From an uncultured Collinsella sp. (GTDB taxonomy: Bacteria; Actinomycetota; Coriobacteriia; Coriobacteriales; Coriobacteriaceae), in contig UROR01000012.1 of NCBI GenBank assembly GCA_900549535.1, positions 1 through 26,430 on the forward strand: a stretch of 26,430 nucleotides of DNA. Reading direction: 5' to 3'. A program made the position numbers and the translations under genes. Positions 1-8,234 of this stretch are shown here, one piece after another. The notes under the pieces were generated by a model. The model was not told where the DNA came from. It made no database searches and saw only the letters and a list, made by a program, of their open reading frames with translations. Within the stretch, counting starts at the first letter, position 1; each line of letters starts with the position of its first letter.

Positions 1-66
1 TATAAGCGCCAGGCGGGCCACCTACTTATCGTTATAAATCAATCATATCGTGCTCAGGCGAATGCG

Positions 67-1134
67 TTAGTCGTAATTGATGCTTTGCAGAGTGAAAGAA
101 GGAGCGCCGTCGTCAGCGGTAACCCTTACCACGGCGGTCCCGGACATCATAGGTGTAGAGTCAGCCCCAATCGTCGACTTCAGTTGATCGGCAGGCAGCC
201 CATAAACGCTCTCAGGAACATCCGAGATCAAAGGAGAAGAGATGCCGTTATAGCTCAGCGCGACATAAGCCTCAAATGTAAGGCAGTACGTGTTGTCGCC
301 CAGGTCTTCTGCGCCCGAAACGATTGCCGGAATAGGCGAGCCGGCAAAGCCGTGCATCTCGTTAAAGTACAGGTAGCCGTCCCGAACCGTAACCCTCGTT
401 GCCAGATTGTCAGGCAATCCGCCATCAGCGTCGATATGCATCTCGTCATCGGATAACGTTACGCCAAACAGTCGGTTCATCTCGCGCTTCATGGAATCAA
501 CGGGGACCTTGCTTGCATAGGATTTGCCGTCCACATCCCCGCCCCTTTCCACGCGATCCGTAGTGTTTTCGAGCAGGTGGTTAAAGACGAAAATCGTCAT
601 GCCCCGTTTTTCCTCTGCAGACAGACCGTCCGCCGCATCAAACGAGGCTAACCCGCCCGCCCCGTCACGCGCAAACTGTTCCTCCGTAAAGTTCGACAGG
701 AACAGATTCGCGGCGGCATAGGTTGCCTGGTCATTGAGGTCGACTTTTACGCTGCTGCCGGTCTGCTCAGGCTCATCCGCCTCATCCTCGTCGGCGGCAG
801 GCTTCTCCTTGGCGCTTCCCTTGTCCTTATGCTCGGCCGAACCCTCGTCGGACCCAAGTACCGTAATCTGCGATGAATTGCCCTGTCCAAGCGGACCCAG
901 CACGCCAGTCAGTGCCAGCGCGGCACCGCCCGCCACCAGCACGCCCGCCACGCATATGCCGGCAATCACCGCGCGCTTATGTGACTTCTTCTGCACGGGA
1001 GGCATCCCTGCCGCCGGCATCGGTGCGGGCTCAGCAGGCGCGGCCGCCGGAGAAGCGGCTCCAATGCGCGCCCCGCAGTTCGTGCAAAAATCGGTTCCGT
1101 CGGGCATCTCGGAGCCACACTTAGTGCAAAACAT
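67..1134 (-). CDS. Zinc-ribbon single-pass membrane protein of unknown function
   Basis: A 355-residue protein. It opens with a zinc ribbon whose four cysteines sit at residues 3, 6, 17 and 20 (two CxxC knuckles). An Ala/Pro-rich linker follows, then one hydrophobic segment at about residues 55-78. After that comes an acidic/Lys low-complexity stretch and a C-terminal domain of about 220 residues, presumably outside the membrane. An in-frame Met lies ten residues upstream, but the start at 1134 is preferred because GAGGGG lies 10 bases upstream and the zinc ribbon then begins the protein, as is usual in this architecture. Such N-terminal ribbon plus membrane anchor proteins are common in Coriobacteriia and Firmicutes; the role of the outer domain is not recognised. 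The gene appears to have its own promoter, with a palindrome in the -35 region. Confidence 0.85.
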   Translation of the reverse strand: MFCTKCGSEMPDGTDFCTNCGARIGAASPAAAPAEPAPMPAAGMPPVQKKSHKRAVIAGICVAGVLVAGGAALALTGVLGPLGQGNSSQITVLGSDEGSAEHKDKGSAKEKPAADEDEADEPEQTGSSVKVDLNDQATYAAANLFLSNFTEEQFARDGAGGLASFDAADGLSAEEKRGMTIFVFNHLLENTTDRVERGGDVDGKSYASKVPVDSMKREMNRLFGVTLSDDEMHIDADGGLPDNLATRVTVRDGYLYFNEMHGFAGSPIPAIVSGAEDLGDNTYCLTFEAYVALSYNGISSPLISDVPESVYGLPADQLKSTIGADSTPMMSGTAVVRVTADDGAPSFTLQSINYD

Positions 1135-1172
1135 ATTCGGGCATCCCCTCATAACAAACGGCATCTGTCGCC

Positions 1173-1178
1173 ATCATA
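1173..1178 (-). promoter_or_regulatory. Candidate -10 box of the zinc-ribbon gene
   Basis: TATGAT read on the minus strand, 38 bases upstream of the start codon at 1134. No good -35 hexamer stands at the normal distance. A 12-base palindrome (1201-1212) lies 22 bases upstream instead, so an activator-dependent promoter is possible. Confidence 0.4.
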
Positions 1179-1200
1179 TTGAGCCTTCGCAGCCCAAATG

Positions 1201-1212
1201 TGTTGCGCAACA
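1201..1212. promoter_or_regulatory. 12-bp perfect palindrome TGTTGCGCAACA, copy 1
   Basis: A perfect dyad in the intergenic region upstream of the zinc-ribbon gene. The identical 12-mer occurs at 10679-10690 upstream of the rrf2-like gene. In both places it lies 22-27 bases upstream of a good -10 hexamer, as an operator would. Confidence 0.45.
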
Positions 1213-1252
1213 ATGGCCACAGCCTTCGGACACCGGCAAAACGTGTCAGGCC

Positions 1253-1918
1253 CTACCCCGCCACGCGCACGCTGGGACACAAATCCGCCAGCGGACACTC
1301 GTCGCACTTGGGCTTACGGGCGTCGCAGATCTCGCGGCCAAAGGTGATCCACTGGTGGTTGACCGACTCCCAATACTCGTGCGGCAAAATCTTGAGCAGA
1401 TCCTGCTCGGTCTTGAGCGGCTCCTTGGCATGTGTCTTGGGACTCAACATCAGGCGATGCGCAATGCGGTTGACGTGCGTGTCCACCGCAATGCCCTCCA
1501 CGATGCCATACCCCACGTTGAGCACGATGTTCGCCGTCTTGCGTCCCACGCCCGGCAGCTTCACGAGTTCCTTCATGTCGGCCGGCACCTCGCCGCCATA
1601 GTCGGCGACGATCATCTGCGCGGCCTCCACGGCGTGCTTGGCCTTGCTCTTATAAAAGCCGAGTGACTTGATGGTGTCTGCCACGTCAGCCACACTCGCC
1701 CCGGCCATGGCCTCGGGCGTGGGCCACTGGGCAAACAGCTTCGGCGTCACCTTGTTGACCTGCGCGTCGGTCGTTTGCGCCGAGAGCAACACCGCGATCA
1801 GCAGGCGGAAGGGATTCTCGTGGTCCAAAAAGCACTCGACCGGGCCATAGCGACGGTTGAGGCGCTCACACACCTCAACGGCGCGCTCGCGTTTGGCGGC
1901 ATTGGTCTCGCGTGGCAT
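1253..1918 (-). CDS. nth: Endonuclease III (DNA glycosylase/AP lyase)
   Basis: A 221-residue base-excision-repair enzyme that removes oxidised pyrimidines and cleaves the abasic site. The helix-hairpin-helix LPGVGRKTA (residues 121-129) carries the catalytic Lys127, and AVDTHV carries the catalytic Asp146. The C-terminal 4Fe-4S loop is intact, with Cys198, 205, 208 and 214 in the canonical Cx6Cx2Cx5C spacing. Length is normal for the family. The start at 1918 is chosen over a Met eight codons upstream because GAGGAG lies five bases before it. It sits 63 bases downstream of the ABC transporter gene on the same strand and could share its transcript. Confidence 0.97.
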   Translation of the reverse strand: MPRETNAAKRERAVEVCERLNRRYGPVECFLDHENPFRLLIAVLLSAQTTDAQVNKVTPKLFAQWPTPEAMAGASVADVADTIKSLGFYKSKAKHAVEAAQMIVADYGGEVPADMKELVKLPGVGRKTANIVLNVGYGIVEGIAVDTHVNRIAHRLMLSPKTHAKEPLKTEQDLLKILPHEYWESVNHQWITFGREICDARKPKCDECPLADLCPSVRVAG

Positions 1919-1981
1919 AACGACTCCTCGGCTCAACGGCACAATAAACTTATGGGCACAATTGTCCCACGTCCGAGACGC

Positions 1982-3784
1982 TTACGCCTCCAAGAATGCG
2001 CCGGTCTGACGGCTCCACAGGCTCGCGTACTCGCCACCCGCCTCGACGAGCTGCGTATGCGTGCCGTCCTCGACAATCTCGCCATCGGCCAGCACCACAA
2101 TGCGGTCAAGCGCCGCCACGGTGGACAGGCGGTGCGCCACCACAATGGAGGTGCGGCCGCGCATCAGATTCTCGAGCGCCTCCTGCACCAACGCCTCGGA
2201 CTCGCTGTCCAAGGCAGACGTCGCCTCGTCGAGCACCAGAATCGGCGCGTCGGTTAGGATGGCGCGGGCGATAGCCACGCGCTGACGCTGACCGCCAGAG
2301 AGCTTGACGCCGCGCTCGCCCACCATAGTGTCAAAGCCACGGGGCAAGCGGTCGATAAACTCGGTCGCATTAGCCAAGCGAGCCGCCTCGCGAATCTGCT
2401 CATCAGTGGCGTTGGGACGACCGTAGGCAATGTTTTCGCGAATGGAGCGGTGGAACAGCAGCGCCTCCTGCGGCACGTAGGCAACCTGACGGCGCAGGCT
2501 CTGCTGCGTGCAGCGCGAGACGTCCTGGCCGTCCACGAGCACGCGGCCGCCCTGTACATCGTCCAGGCGCAACAACAACTTGGTGAGCGTCGTCTTGCCC
2601 GAGCCCGATTTGCCCACCAGGCCCACGCGCTGGCCCGCCGCCACATGAAGTGTCAGGTCATCGAACACGCTCTCGCCCGCCGCAGCGTCACGGTACGCAA
2701 AGCTCAGCTGCTCAAAATCAATCGCGCCCTCGGTCACTTTGAGCTCGGGGGCGTCCGGGTCATCTGCCACCAAACGTGGCTCGTCCAGCACGCGCGTCAT
2801 CTCGGCCGCATCGCCGAGCGCGCGGTTGATGCGCTGCATCATGGAGCTTACGTAGTTCAGGCGCATGGTGAGGTTATAGGTGTAGGTAAAGATCATGACG
2901 AGCGAGCCGGCCGAGATGCCAAACCACGCGTTGCCGCCCGCCACGAATACGCTCACCACGGCCATGGTGATGACGATAAGACCCGAGGTCGTAAAGTTGC
3001 GCTGCATCATGGCGTGCATCGAGACCGTCTCGGCATCGCGCGCGGCACGATCAGCGGCGTCGAACAGATCACGTTCAAAGTCCTCGCGCCCGCAGGTCTT
3101 GACGGCCAAGATGTTCGTGACCGCGTCGGAGAGCACGCCCGAGAGCTTGTTCTGCGCGGCGGACGTCGCGGCCGAAAGCGGCATGATGCGCTTGTACATA
3201 AGCCAGACAAACGCGATGTAGACGGCCATGATGCACACCAGGATCACGGTAAACGTCGGCACCACCGGGGCGAGCGCCGCCACCGTGCAGATGACCGAGG
3301 TGATGGTGGGGATGAGCGAATACACCGTCACGTCGACCAGCCCCGTATAGCCGCTCATAAAACGGCTCGTCTGGCTCACGAGCGATCCGCCAAAGCGGCT
3401 GGTGTGAAATGTCATGGATTGATTGGAGAGCGTGTCGAAGCACAAGCGCGCCAGGTGATAGTTGCCCGCAATCTCGAGCTTGTAGACGGTGTAGTCCTGT
3501 AGCTTGGAGAGGATTTGGCCCACCAGGTTAACGAGTACGAGCGCCAGGATATAGGGGCCGAAGACCTCAAACACCTGATCACCCGCCACGGGACCGGCTT
3601 GAACGCGGTCGACAATGAGGGCCATCACATAGGTATTGGCAAACGTCAGCAAAAAGATGTAGCCCGCCGACGAGAACACCGAGAGAAAGACAATCAGCGG
3701 CTGCGTGCGCGTGACACCCCAAAACCGCTGCAGCGTGCGGCGCACGGTGGAGCGTTTCAGCGGACTGGTGTTTCTCTGAGACAT
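1982..3784 (-). CDS. ABC transporter, fused permease and ATP-binding protein (exporter type)
   Basis: A 600-residue half-transporter. An N-terminal six-helix membrane domain (about residues 25-310) precedes a nucleotide-binding domain. The latter shows Walker A GKSGSGKTT (391-399), signature LSGGQ (495-499), Walker B ILVLDE (515-520) and the switch His at 551. Exporters of this type (ABCB/MsbA-like) act as dimers and move lipids, drugs or peptides outward. The substrate cannot be told from sequence, and no partner half-transporter gene is adjacent, so a homodimer is likely. The start at 3784 is preferred over an upstream in-frame Met because AAGGAAG lies just before it. It is upstream of nth and downstream of the rmuC terminator. 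Confidence 0.93.
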   Translation of the reverse strand: MSQRNTSPLKRSTVRRTLQRFWGVTRTQPLIVFLSVFSSAGYIFLLTFANTYVMALIVDRVQAGPVAGDQVFEVFGPYILALVLVNLVGQILSKLQDYTVYKLEIAGNYHLARLCFDTLSNQSMTFHTSRFGGSLVSQTSRFMSGYTGLVDVTVYSLIPTITSVICTVAALAPVVPTFTVILVCIMAVYIAFVWLMYKRIMPLSAATSAAQNKLSGVLSDAVTNILAVKTCGREDFERDLFDAADRAARDAETVSMHAMMQRNFTTSGLIVITMAVVSVFVAGGNAWFGISAGSLVMIFTYTYNLTMRLNYVSSMMQRINRALGDAAEMTRVLDEPRLVADDPDAPELKVTEGAIDFEQLSFAYRDAAAGESVFDDLTLHVAAGQRVGLVGKSGSGKTTLTKLLLRLDDVQGGRVLVDGQDVSRCTQQSLRRQVAYVPQEALLFHRSIRENIAYGRPNATDEQIREAARLANATEFIDRLPRGFDTMVGERGVKLSGGQRQRVAIARAILTDAPILVLDEATSALDSESEALVQEALENLMRGRTSIVVAHRLSTVAALDRIVVLADGEIVEDGTHTQLVEAGGEYASLWSRQTGAFLEA

Positions 3785-3860
3785 GGGCTTCCTTTCGCGT
3801 CTGATAGGGCGAAACGCCATTGTTGCACACTAAAGCGCACTTCAGGCAAGCGCGATGTGA

Positions 3861-3904
3861 AAGGCAGCGGGGTGCCCGCGTTTGCGCCGGTGCCCCGCTG
3901 CCTT
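3861..3904 (-). terminator. Hairpin terminator downstream of rmuC
   Basis: A 12-bp perfect stem (3861-3872 with 3893-3904) and a 20-base loop. It starts eight bases after the rmuC stop. The T-tract on the minus strand is short (TTT), so it may be a weak terminator or an mRNA-stabilising hairpin. Confidence 0.6.
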
Positions 3905-3911
3905 GTTGCAA

Positions 3912-5267
3912 TTAGTCCTCGTCTTCTTGGTCTGTGGAAAGGCCCGCGGGCGTGAGTCCCAAGATCTCATCGGCTTGGTCGGCGTCTTCCAACGCGTCGA
4001 TGTCCTTGAGCTTGCGCTCCATGACGTTGGTGCGCGTGGTGATGATGCCCTCGACCGTTTTGCCCGCGGTCTCGATCTGCTGCTGGGCGCGGCGCAGCGC
4101 CTTTTGATAGCGCGGCAGCTCGGCCTTGACGGCGGAGAGCACGCGCAGCACGTCGTCGGTACGTTTTTGCAGCTTAAACGTTTGGTAACTCATCTGCAGG
4201 CTGTTGAGAATGGCCGCCATGGTGCTAGGGCCGGCAACGTTGACGTGATAGTCGCGGCCCAGGGTCTCGATAAGCCCGGGGCGGCTGACGACCTCGGCGT
4301 ACAGTCCTTCAAACGGCACGAACATGATGCCAAAGTTGGTCGTTGCCGGCACACTCAGGTACTTTTCGCAGATGTCCTTGGCCTCGCGCTTGACCATGGT
4401 GTCGAGCGTCTTACGCGCAGCCGCCACGGTCTCCGCATCGCCCGACTCCTGCGCGTCGAGCAGGTGCTCGTACGCGTCGCCCGGAAACTTGGAGTCAATC
4501 GGCAGCAGCACGGGGTCGCCCTCGTCCACCGGCAGCTTGACGGCAAACTCAACGCGCTCCGAGGCGCCGGGCTTGGTGGCGACGTTTTCCAGATACTGGT
4601 CGGGTGTAAGGATGTCCGCCAGAATTGCACCCAGTTGCACCTCGCCCAAAATACCGCGCGCCTTCACATTGCCCAGCACGCGCTTAAGATCGCCCACGCC
4701 GGTGGCGATGGATTGCATGTCGCCCAGGCCCTTGTACACGGCCTCGAGCTGGTCGCTCACCTGCTTAAACGATGCCGACAGGCGATCGTTGAGCGTGCGG
4801 GAGAGCTTCTCGTCCACCGTTGCGCGCATCTGATCGAGTTGCACGTTGTTGTCTTTGCGGATAGCACCCAGCTGGGCATCGACCGTCTCGCGCACCTTGT
4901 CCAGGCGGTGCTCGATGCCCTCGCGGTTGGCACCGAGCTGTTGGGCCGTCTCGCGGCGCAGGTCATCCATCCGGTCACCAGCTTGCGAAAACTCACGCGC
5001 GATGGTCAGGTAACGTTGCTGCTCCACGGCCGCATCTGTCGTCTGCTGCTGCGCGATGGCATTGGCCGTGCGGCGAGTTTCGGCCAGCGCGACGTTCAGG
5101 GCATCGAGCGCGTTGTTGGCCTGCTCGAGTGCTGCCAGCGTTTCCGCGCTACTGTCGCCACGCTCCCGCAACTCGGCACGCAGGCTCTTGAGCTGGAGGG
5201 CGCAAGCCACAGCAACCCCCACCGCCACCAAGGCGATCACAACAAGCACAATATCAATAGCAGACAT
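3912..5267 (-). CDS. rmuC: RmuC-family DNA recombination protein
   Basis: A 451-residue protein. It has an N-terminal membrane anchor (about residues 4-24), then a long Glu/Arg/Gln-rich coiled coil to about residue 180. The conserved RmuC domain follows, with GDLKRVLGNVKARGILGE, IDSKFPGDAYEHLL and the LQMSYQTFKLQKR region. Family members limit recombination at inverted repeats and are predicted nuclease-fold proteins; the biochemical activity is poorly defined. The start at 5267 is favoured by GGCGGAG upstream, against an in-frame Met eleven codons earlier. It lies 51 bases after the HTH gene of the adjacent pair and may be read from the same transcript. Confidence 0.93.
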   Translation of the reverse strand: MSAIDIVLVVIALVAVGVAVACALQLKSLRAELRERGDSSAETLAALEQANNALDALNVALAETRRTANAIAQQQTTDAAVEQQRYLTIAREFSQAGDRMDDLRRETAQQLGANREGIEHRLDKVRETVDAQLGAIRKDNNVQLDQMRATVDEKLSRTLNDRLSASFKQVSDQLEAVYKGLGDMQSIATGVGDLKRVLGNVKARGILGEVQLGAILADILTPDQYLENVATKPGASERVEFAVKLPVDEGDPVLLPIDSKFPGDAYEHLLDAQESGDAETVAAARKTLDTMVKREAKDICEKYLSVPATTNFGIMFVPFEGLYAEVVSRPGLIETLGRDYHVNVAGPSTMAAILNSLQMSYQTFKLQKRTDDVLRVLSAVKAELPRYQKALRRAQQQIETAGKTVEGIITTRTNVMERKLKDIDALEDADQADEILGLTPAGLSTDQEDED

Positions 5268-5318
5268 AAACTCCGCCCAACAAACCCAATCGAGCACCAA
5301 TCAAAACCGCGATCAATC

Positions 5319-5882
5319 TTACCCCGCCACACACACCGGGCGCCCGGCGCCTTCTTGGGTGCTTCTCTCTTCCGCATATTCCATAATACGGCGCGCTGTC
5401 TTCCTGCTCACCTTTGAGTCATCACCGGCTAAGTATGCGTAAACGTTTCCCTTATTCAGGTGCAGAGCACGGCAGAGGCCATAGCGCGTTTCACCCGATT
5501 CCTCCAATGCTTCCAGCGTTTTCTTTCTCATCAGGGCGTTCACCCTTCTGTCGACCGTCGGCTTTTCCTTCACCGCTCTATACGCACGCCAAACGTTGGC
5601 ATAACGATTAGGAAGTTTGTCCTCGGCGCATAGAGATGCCAGGCTACCCGTTTGGGCGTACAAGGACAAAACGCCTCGGTAACCCTCTTCCATCCACAAA
5701 CCCTCGGATAAGCCCAGAACGTATTCGGCTTTACCCTGTGCCAAAGCGAGCAAAAACAGGGGCTCCGCCACGCGCGGCGCAACCGTCGTCGCTTGCTTAA
5801 CCAGTTTTCTAAAACTGAGCGACTGCTGTCCGGATAGCTCTCGGCAATAGCCTTTTAAGAATCCCTCAAAGGTCAGATTCAA
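5319..5882 (-). CDS. HTH protein, putative antitoxin partner of the nucleotidyltransferase
   Basis: A 187-residue protein starting at a TTG codon (5882-5880). Its evidence is AAAGGAGG seven bases upstream and a four-base TTGA overlap with the stop of the preceding gene, which implies translational coupling. The body is mostly helical by composition. Residues about 117-170 look like a helix-turn-helix (LEESGETRYGLCRALHLNKG, then a basic ARRIMEY helix). No family is recognised with confidence. The partner is an AbiEii/DUF6036-like nucleotidyltransferase. By analogy with such pairs this could be an antitoxin and autorepressor; that role is inference. The C-terminal tail (GAGRPVCVAG) is short and unstructured. 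Confidence 0.78.
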   Translation of the reverse strand: MNLTFEGFLKGYCRELSGQQSLSFRKLVKQATTVAPRVAEPLFLLALAQGKAEYVLGLSEGLWMEEGYRGVLSLYAQTGSLASLCAEDKLPNRYANVWRAYRAVKEKPTVDRRVNALMRKKTLEALEESGETRYGLCRALHLNKGNVYAYLAGDDSKVSRKTARRIMEYAEERSTQEGAGRPVCVAG

Positions 5883-6409
5883 CCGAGCACCTCCTTTTTG
5901 TATTGGCTGTATGCGCAGACCATCTCTTGATAACTCCGCTCCGAAGGCGACGACGCCAGCGCCTCGCCCTCGTCGAATATAAGCCGTTCGAGCAGTCCCC
6001 AATCAAGTCGGTCGACGAATGCCTGGCTATGAAGATCGACGATGTCGTTCGGGCGGTAGGCATAGAGCTTCATTACCGCCAGGTCCTCCAAGGATGGCGT
6101 AAAGTACCTGATAAAACGCGCCCCAATATCCAAGGGGATCAAACGATCTTCGTAATTGAATGGCATCTGATCACAATATGCCACCGCCATACCATTCACC
6201 TCGGGGTATCGAGCTATGATCTCGCGGAGGCACCTGTCTGCCTCAAACACATCGATGTCATGTGTAACCGAACGATTCGTCACATCGCTTAGCATGAAGG
6301 CGCCTCCTCCCACCAATACAACGCTCGGCCTGTCGTCTCTTGGACCTATTTCCAGCTCTGCCTCTTCGTCAATGCCCAACAGAGTCTGTTCTAAATCCTG
6401 CTTATACAT
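5879..6409 (-). CDS. Nucleotidyltransferase-like protein (AbiEii/DUF6036 type), putative toxin
   Basis: A 176-residue protein with the nucleotidyltransferase pattern: GGGAFML (residues 34-40), then RSVTHDID carrying Asp51 and Asp53 as likely metal ligands. A later LEDLAVMKLYAYRPND-IVDL segment (107-126) resembles the AbiEii-like C-terminal motif. AbiEii-type enzymes are toxins that modify tRNA or other RNAs with nucleotides and are neutralised by a DNA-binding partner. Here the enzyme gene comes first and overlaps the HTH gene by TTGA. The start at 6409 has AGGA six bases upstream. The upstream region is A/T-rich compared with the neighbours, which fits a mobile module. It could also be a minor housekeeping nucleotidyltransferase. 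Confidence 0.8.
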   Translation of the reverse strand: MYKQDLEQTLLGIDEEAELEIGPRDDRPSVVLVGGGAFMLSDVTNRSVTHDIDVFEADRCLREIIARYPEVNGMAVAYCDQMPFNYEDRLIPLDIGARFIRYFTPSLEDLAVMKLYAYRPNDIVDLHSQAFVDRLDWGLLERLIFDEGEALASSPSERSYQEMVCAYSQYKKEVLG

Positions 6410-6439
6410 AACAAATCCTATTATTATTCATCTTCAATA

Positions 6440-6467
6440 ATACTATTCAGTCGCACGACAGGACCAA
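6440..6467 (-). promoter_or_regulatory. Candidate promoter of the nucleotidyltransferase/HTH pair
   Basis: On the minus strand TTGGTC (6467-6462) is followed after 16 bases by TAGTAT (6445-6440), about 30 bases before the start codon in an A/T-rich stretch. Confidence 0.4.
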
Positions 6468-6532
6468 CAGGATGCAAGAATTCCGCTCGTGGCGATAATC
6501 CCTACACCCTAGAAGTCCTAATGTGACAAACG

Positions 6533-6967
6533 CTAACTCTCCCAGCCGGCGCGGATTGTTGTTATGACATCGCCTAGGCGCTGGCCGAGGGCCGACAGAT
6601 GTTGGAGCACTTCGCCGGGCGAAGCACCGTTGAGGATGCAGGTGAGCGCATACGACGCCAGAAAGATGGCCGCAAGCCCTAACGGGATGAGCACGATCAT
6701 CGCCAATGTGCGCAAGCGCTGGCCCACACGGCGACGACGCGCACGACGCTTGTCGAACGCGAGCTCCTGCGCATATGAATCTTGCTGTACGGAATAGGCC
6801 TCTGGTGCCGATTCGCACCCGGGCACAGCTGCAGGTACAGCAGCGGGCACGACATTTTGCGCAAAGGGCTGGGCTGCCGCCCCTTGCATTTGCATCTCCA
6901 TGAGTCGTTGCTGCTGACGCAGCATGCGCTCAGCTTGTTGCTGCGGAGTCTCAAGAAACAGGTCCAT
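6533..6967 (-). CDS. Small single-pass membrane protein, Gln-rich N-terminus
   Basis: A 144-residue protein of unknown function. Residues 1-40 are rich in Gln and Met. A Pro/Ala/Val linker follows, then a highly basic RRARRRR stretch (74-80) directly before one membrane helix (about 87-111). A short C-terminal segment of about 30 residues ends the protein. By the positive-inside rule the Gln-rich part is cytoplasmic. The start at 6967 is chosen because GGAGG lies five bases upstream; the in-frame codon four positions earlier is a TTG that overlaps that ribosome site. No family is recognised. Confidence 0.75.
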   Translation of the reverse strand: MDLFLETPQQQAERMLRQQQRLMEMQMQGAAAQPFAQNVVPAAVPAAVPGCESAPEAYSVQQDSYAQELAFDKRRARRRRVGQRLRTLAMIVLIPLGLAAIFLASYALTCILNGASPGEVLQHLSALGQRLGDVITTIRAGWES

Positions 6968-7220
6968 GTTGGCCTCCAAAGTCGGAGCATTCGACGCTTA
7001 CGACCAGCATCCCGCACCGCCATGACCGCGACAACGCAATCGCCGGCAATAGCCACAAAGTTTCTTTTGCTCAAAAGCTGTCGAAAAGCTCAACAACTCC
7101 CCTACCAGCACTTTCTCTGAGCTTTTTTCGCCAGCAATCTTTTGGCCTTCCACCCTTACGCCAACTGACCAAAATCTAACCAAAAGCTTGACGAAAATTG
7201 TGGAGACCGGGACCCCACAC

Positions 7221-7248
7221 AAAAAGTGCCGCCCCAAAGGGGCGGCAC
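7221..7248 (-). terminator. Rho-independent terminator of the 7475-8107 gene
   Basis: Perfect 10-bp stem GTGCCGCCCC/GGGGCGGCAC with a three-base loop, followed on the minus strand by TTTTTG. The stem sequence is identical to that of the terminator at 8235-8262. Confidence 0.85.
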
Positions 7249-7296
7249 ACAAACCAATCTATTAGCCAAAACTCGTTGGCAAGCCCGCGTCGTGGC

Positions 7297-7420
7297 GCCC
7301 CCCCCGCCCGGGGGTTGCGGCGGGGGGGGGGCGGGGGCCCGGGGGGGGGGGGGAGGGGGGGGGCGCCGGGGGGGCGGCGGGTGATTTTTTGGGGTAAGGG
7401 TTGGGGGGGGGGTGCGGACG
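7297..7420. other. Degenerate poly-G block, probable sequencing or assembly artefact
   Basis: About 120 bases almost entirely G, with runs of up to about 13 Gs broken by single C, A or T bases. It is preceded by a C-run and ends in T/G-only sequence. Nothing else in the window has this composition. Sharp G enrichment on one strand fits a signal-loss consensus at a hard-to-read structure better than biology. Confidence 0.6.
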
Positions 7421-7474
7421 TCCGGAGCGGTGAAACCAGCAGTTGCCCTGCGCTCCGTGGTCGGTGAGGACAGA

Positions 7475-8107
7475 CTACATGCCCGCGAGACCGCGGGCGG
7501 CGGTGGCGCACATAAACGCCAAGGCTAAAATCACGAGCGAGCCCGCAATGTCTGCCAGCACGCCCATTGCACGACGCTCAAACAACCAGCTCTCAAAGTG
7601 CGGGGCGACGTTGCGCCAAACACGCCACAGCAAGATGCCCATACCGATGACGCCCGGGATATTGAGCAGTAGGATCTCGGAGCACAAAAGACCGATCAGG
7701 TTGCCGGCGGCAAAGCCCGCATCACCCTCGCAGTATTTGCGATAGACCATATACAGCATGTACGCCACAAACGGCTGCAAGCACGCAGAAATGAACGTGA
7801 CCACCATCGAGGGGTCCTGAGAAAAGACATCGGTGAGTTTATCGACACTCGTGGCGTCCTTCGAAGCCAAGAACAAACCGATAACCACAAGGGGCACCAC
7901 GCCCAAAATTACCTCGACCAGAGTAAATAACTTGGCAGTCAAATCCTCACTAGCCGAATTCAAATGAGGCGCCCACTCAGGATGAGCATGCGCCCCGACC
8001 TTCTTGTCCTTCTCAGCACGATCGGCCTTTTTACCCTCGGCAACCCGACGATCAGGATCCTTGCGAGTTCCCGCCGCAGCAACCCGAGCCCGAGACTTCT
8101 TACCCAT
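7475..8107 (-). CDS. Multi-pass membrane protein of unknown function
   Basis: A 210-residue protein. About 55 basic, Lys/Arg/Ala-rich residues form a soluble N-terminus. Roughly four hydrophobic segments follow at about 60-80, 100-122, 133-165 and 182-203. No conserved catalytic motif is visible and no family is recognised. The start at 8107 (MGKKSRAR) is preferred to an in-frame Met five codons upstream because the basic tail begins there, although the ribosome site (GGGGTG) is weak. The 3' end is only about 55 bases from the poly-G block, so the stop should be treated with mild caution. The gene is followed by the terminator at 7221-7248. Confidence 0.8.
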   Translation of the reverse strand: MGKKSRARVAAAGTRKDPDRRVAEGKKADRAEKDKKVGAHAHPEWAPHLNSASEDLTAKLFTLVEVILGVVPLVVIGLFLASKDATSVDKLTDVFSQDPSMVVTFISACLQPFVAYMLYMVYRKYCEGDAGFAAGNLIGLLCSEILLLNIPGVIGMGILLWRVWRNVAPHFESWLFERRAMGVLADIAGSLVILALAFMCATAARGLAGM

Positions 8108-8234
8108 ACAAAAACACCCCATCAGGTAGTAGATAAACTAAAAGCCGCTACCCAGTGTACCCCCTAAACAACGGCGCCGCCCCAACCCGGAGCAAGCCCC
8201 GTCAACCAAATGGCCGCAACCCAATCCCTATACA

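Larger units (their letters stand above)
6968..7474. other. Intergenic region with hairpins and a poly-G tract
   Basis: No gene is supported in these 507 bases. It holds a 9-bp inverted repeat (7084-7092 with 7118-7126, AAAAGCTCA/TGAGCTTTT) followed by six Ts on the plus strand. It also holds a strong minus-strand terminator (7221-7248) and a degenerate poly-G block (about 7297-7420). Open frames crossing the G block have Gly/Pro/Arg-only composition and are not credible. Confidence 0.7.

Noticed and set aside
3882..5417. 511-codon plus-strand frame opposite rmuC
   Set aside because: A shadow of rmuC with no recognisable motif. rmuC has a proper start, coiled coil and domain.
7198..7467. Frames through the poly-G block
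   Set aside because: Only Gly, Pro, Arg and Ala runs, no start context, and sequence of doubtful quality.
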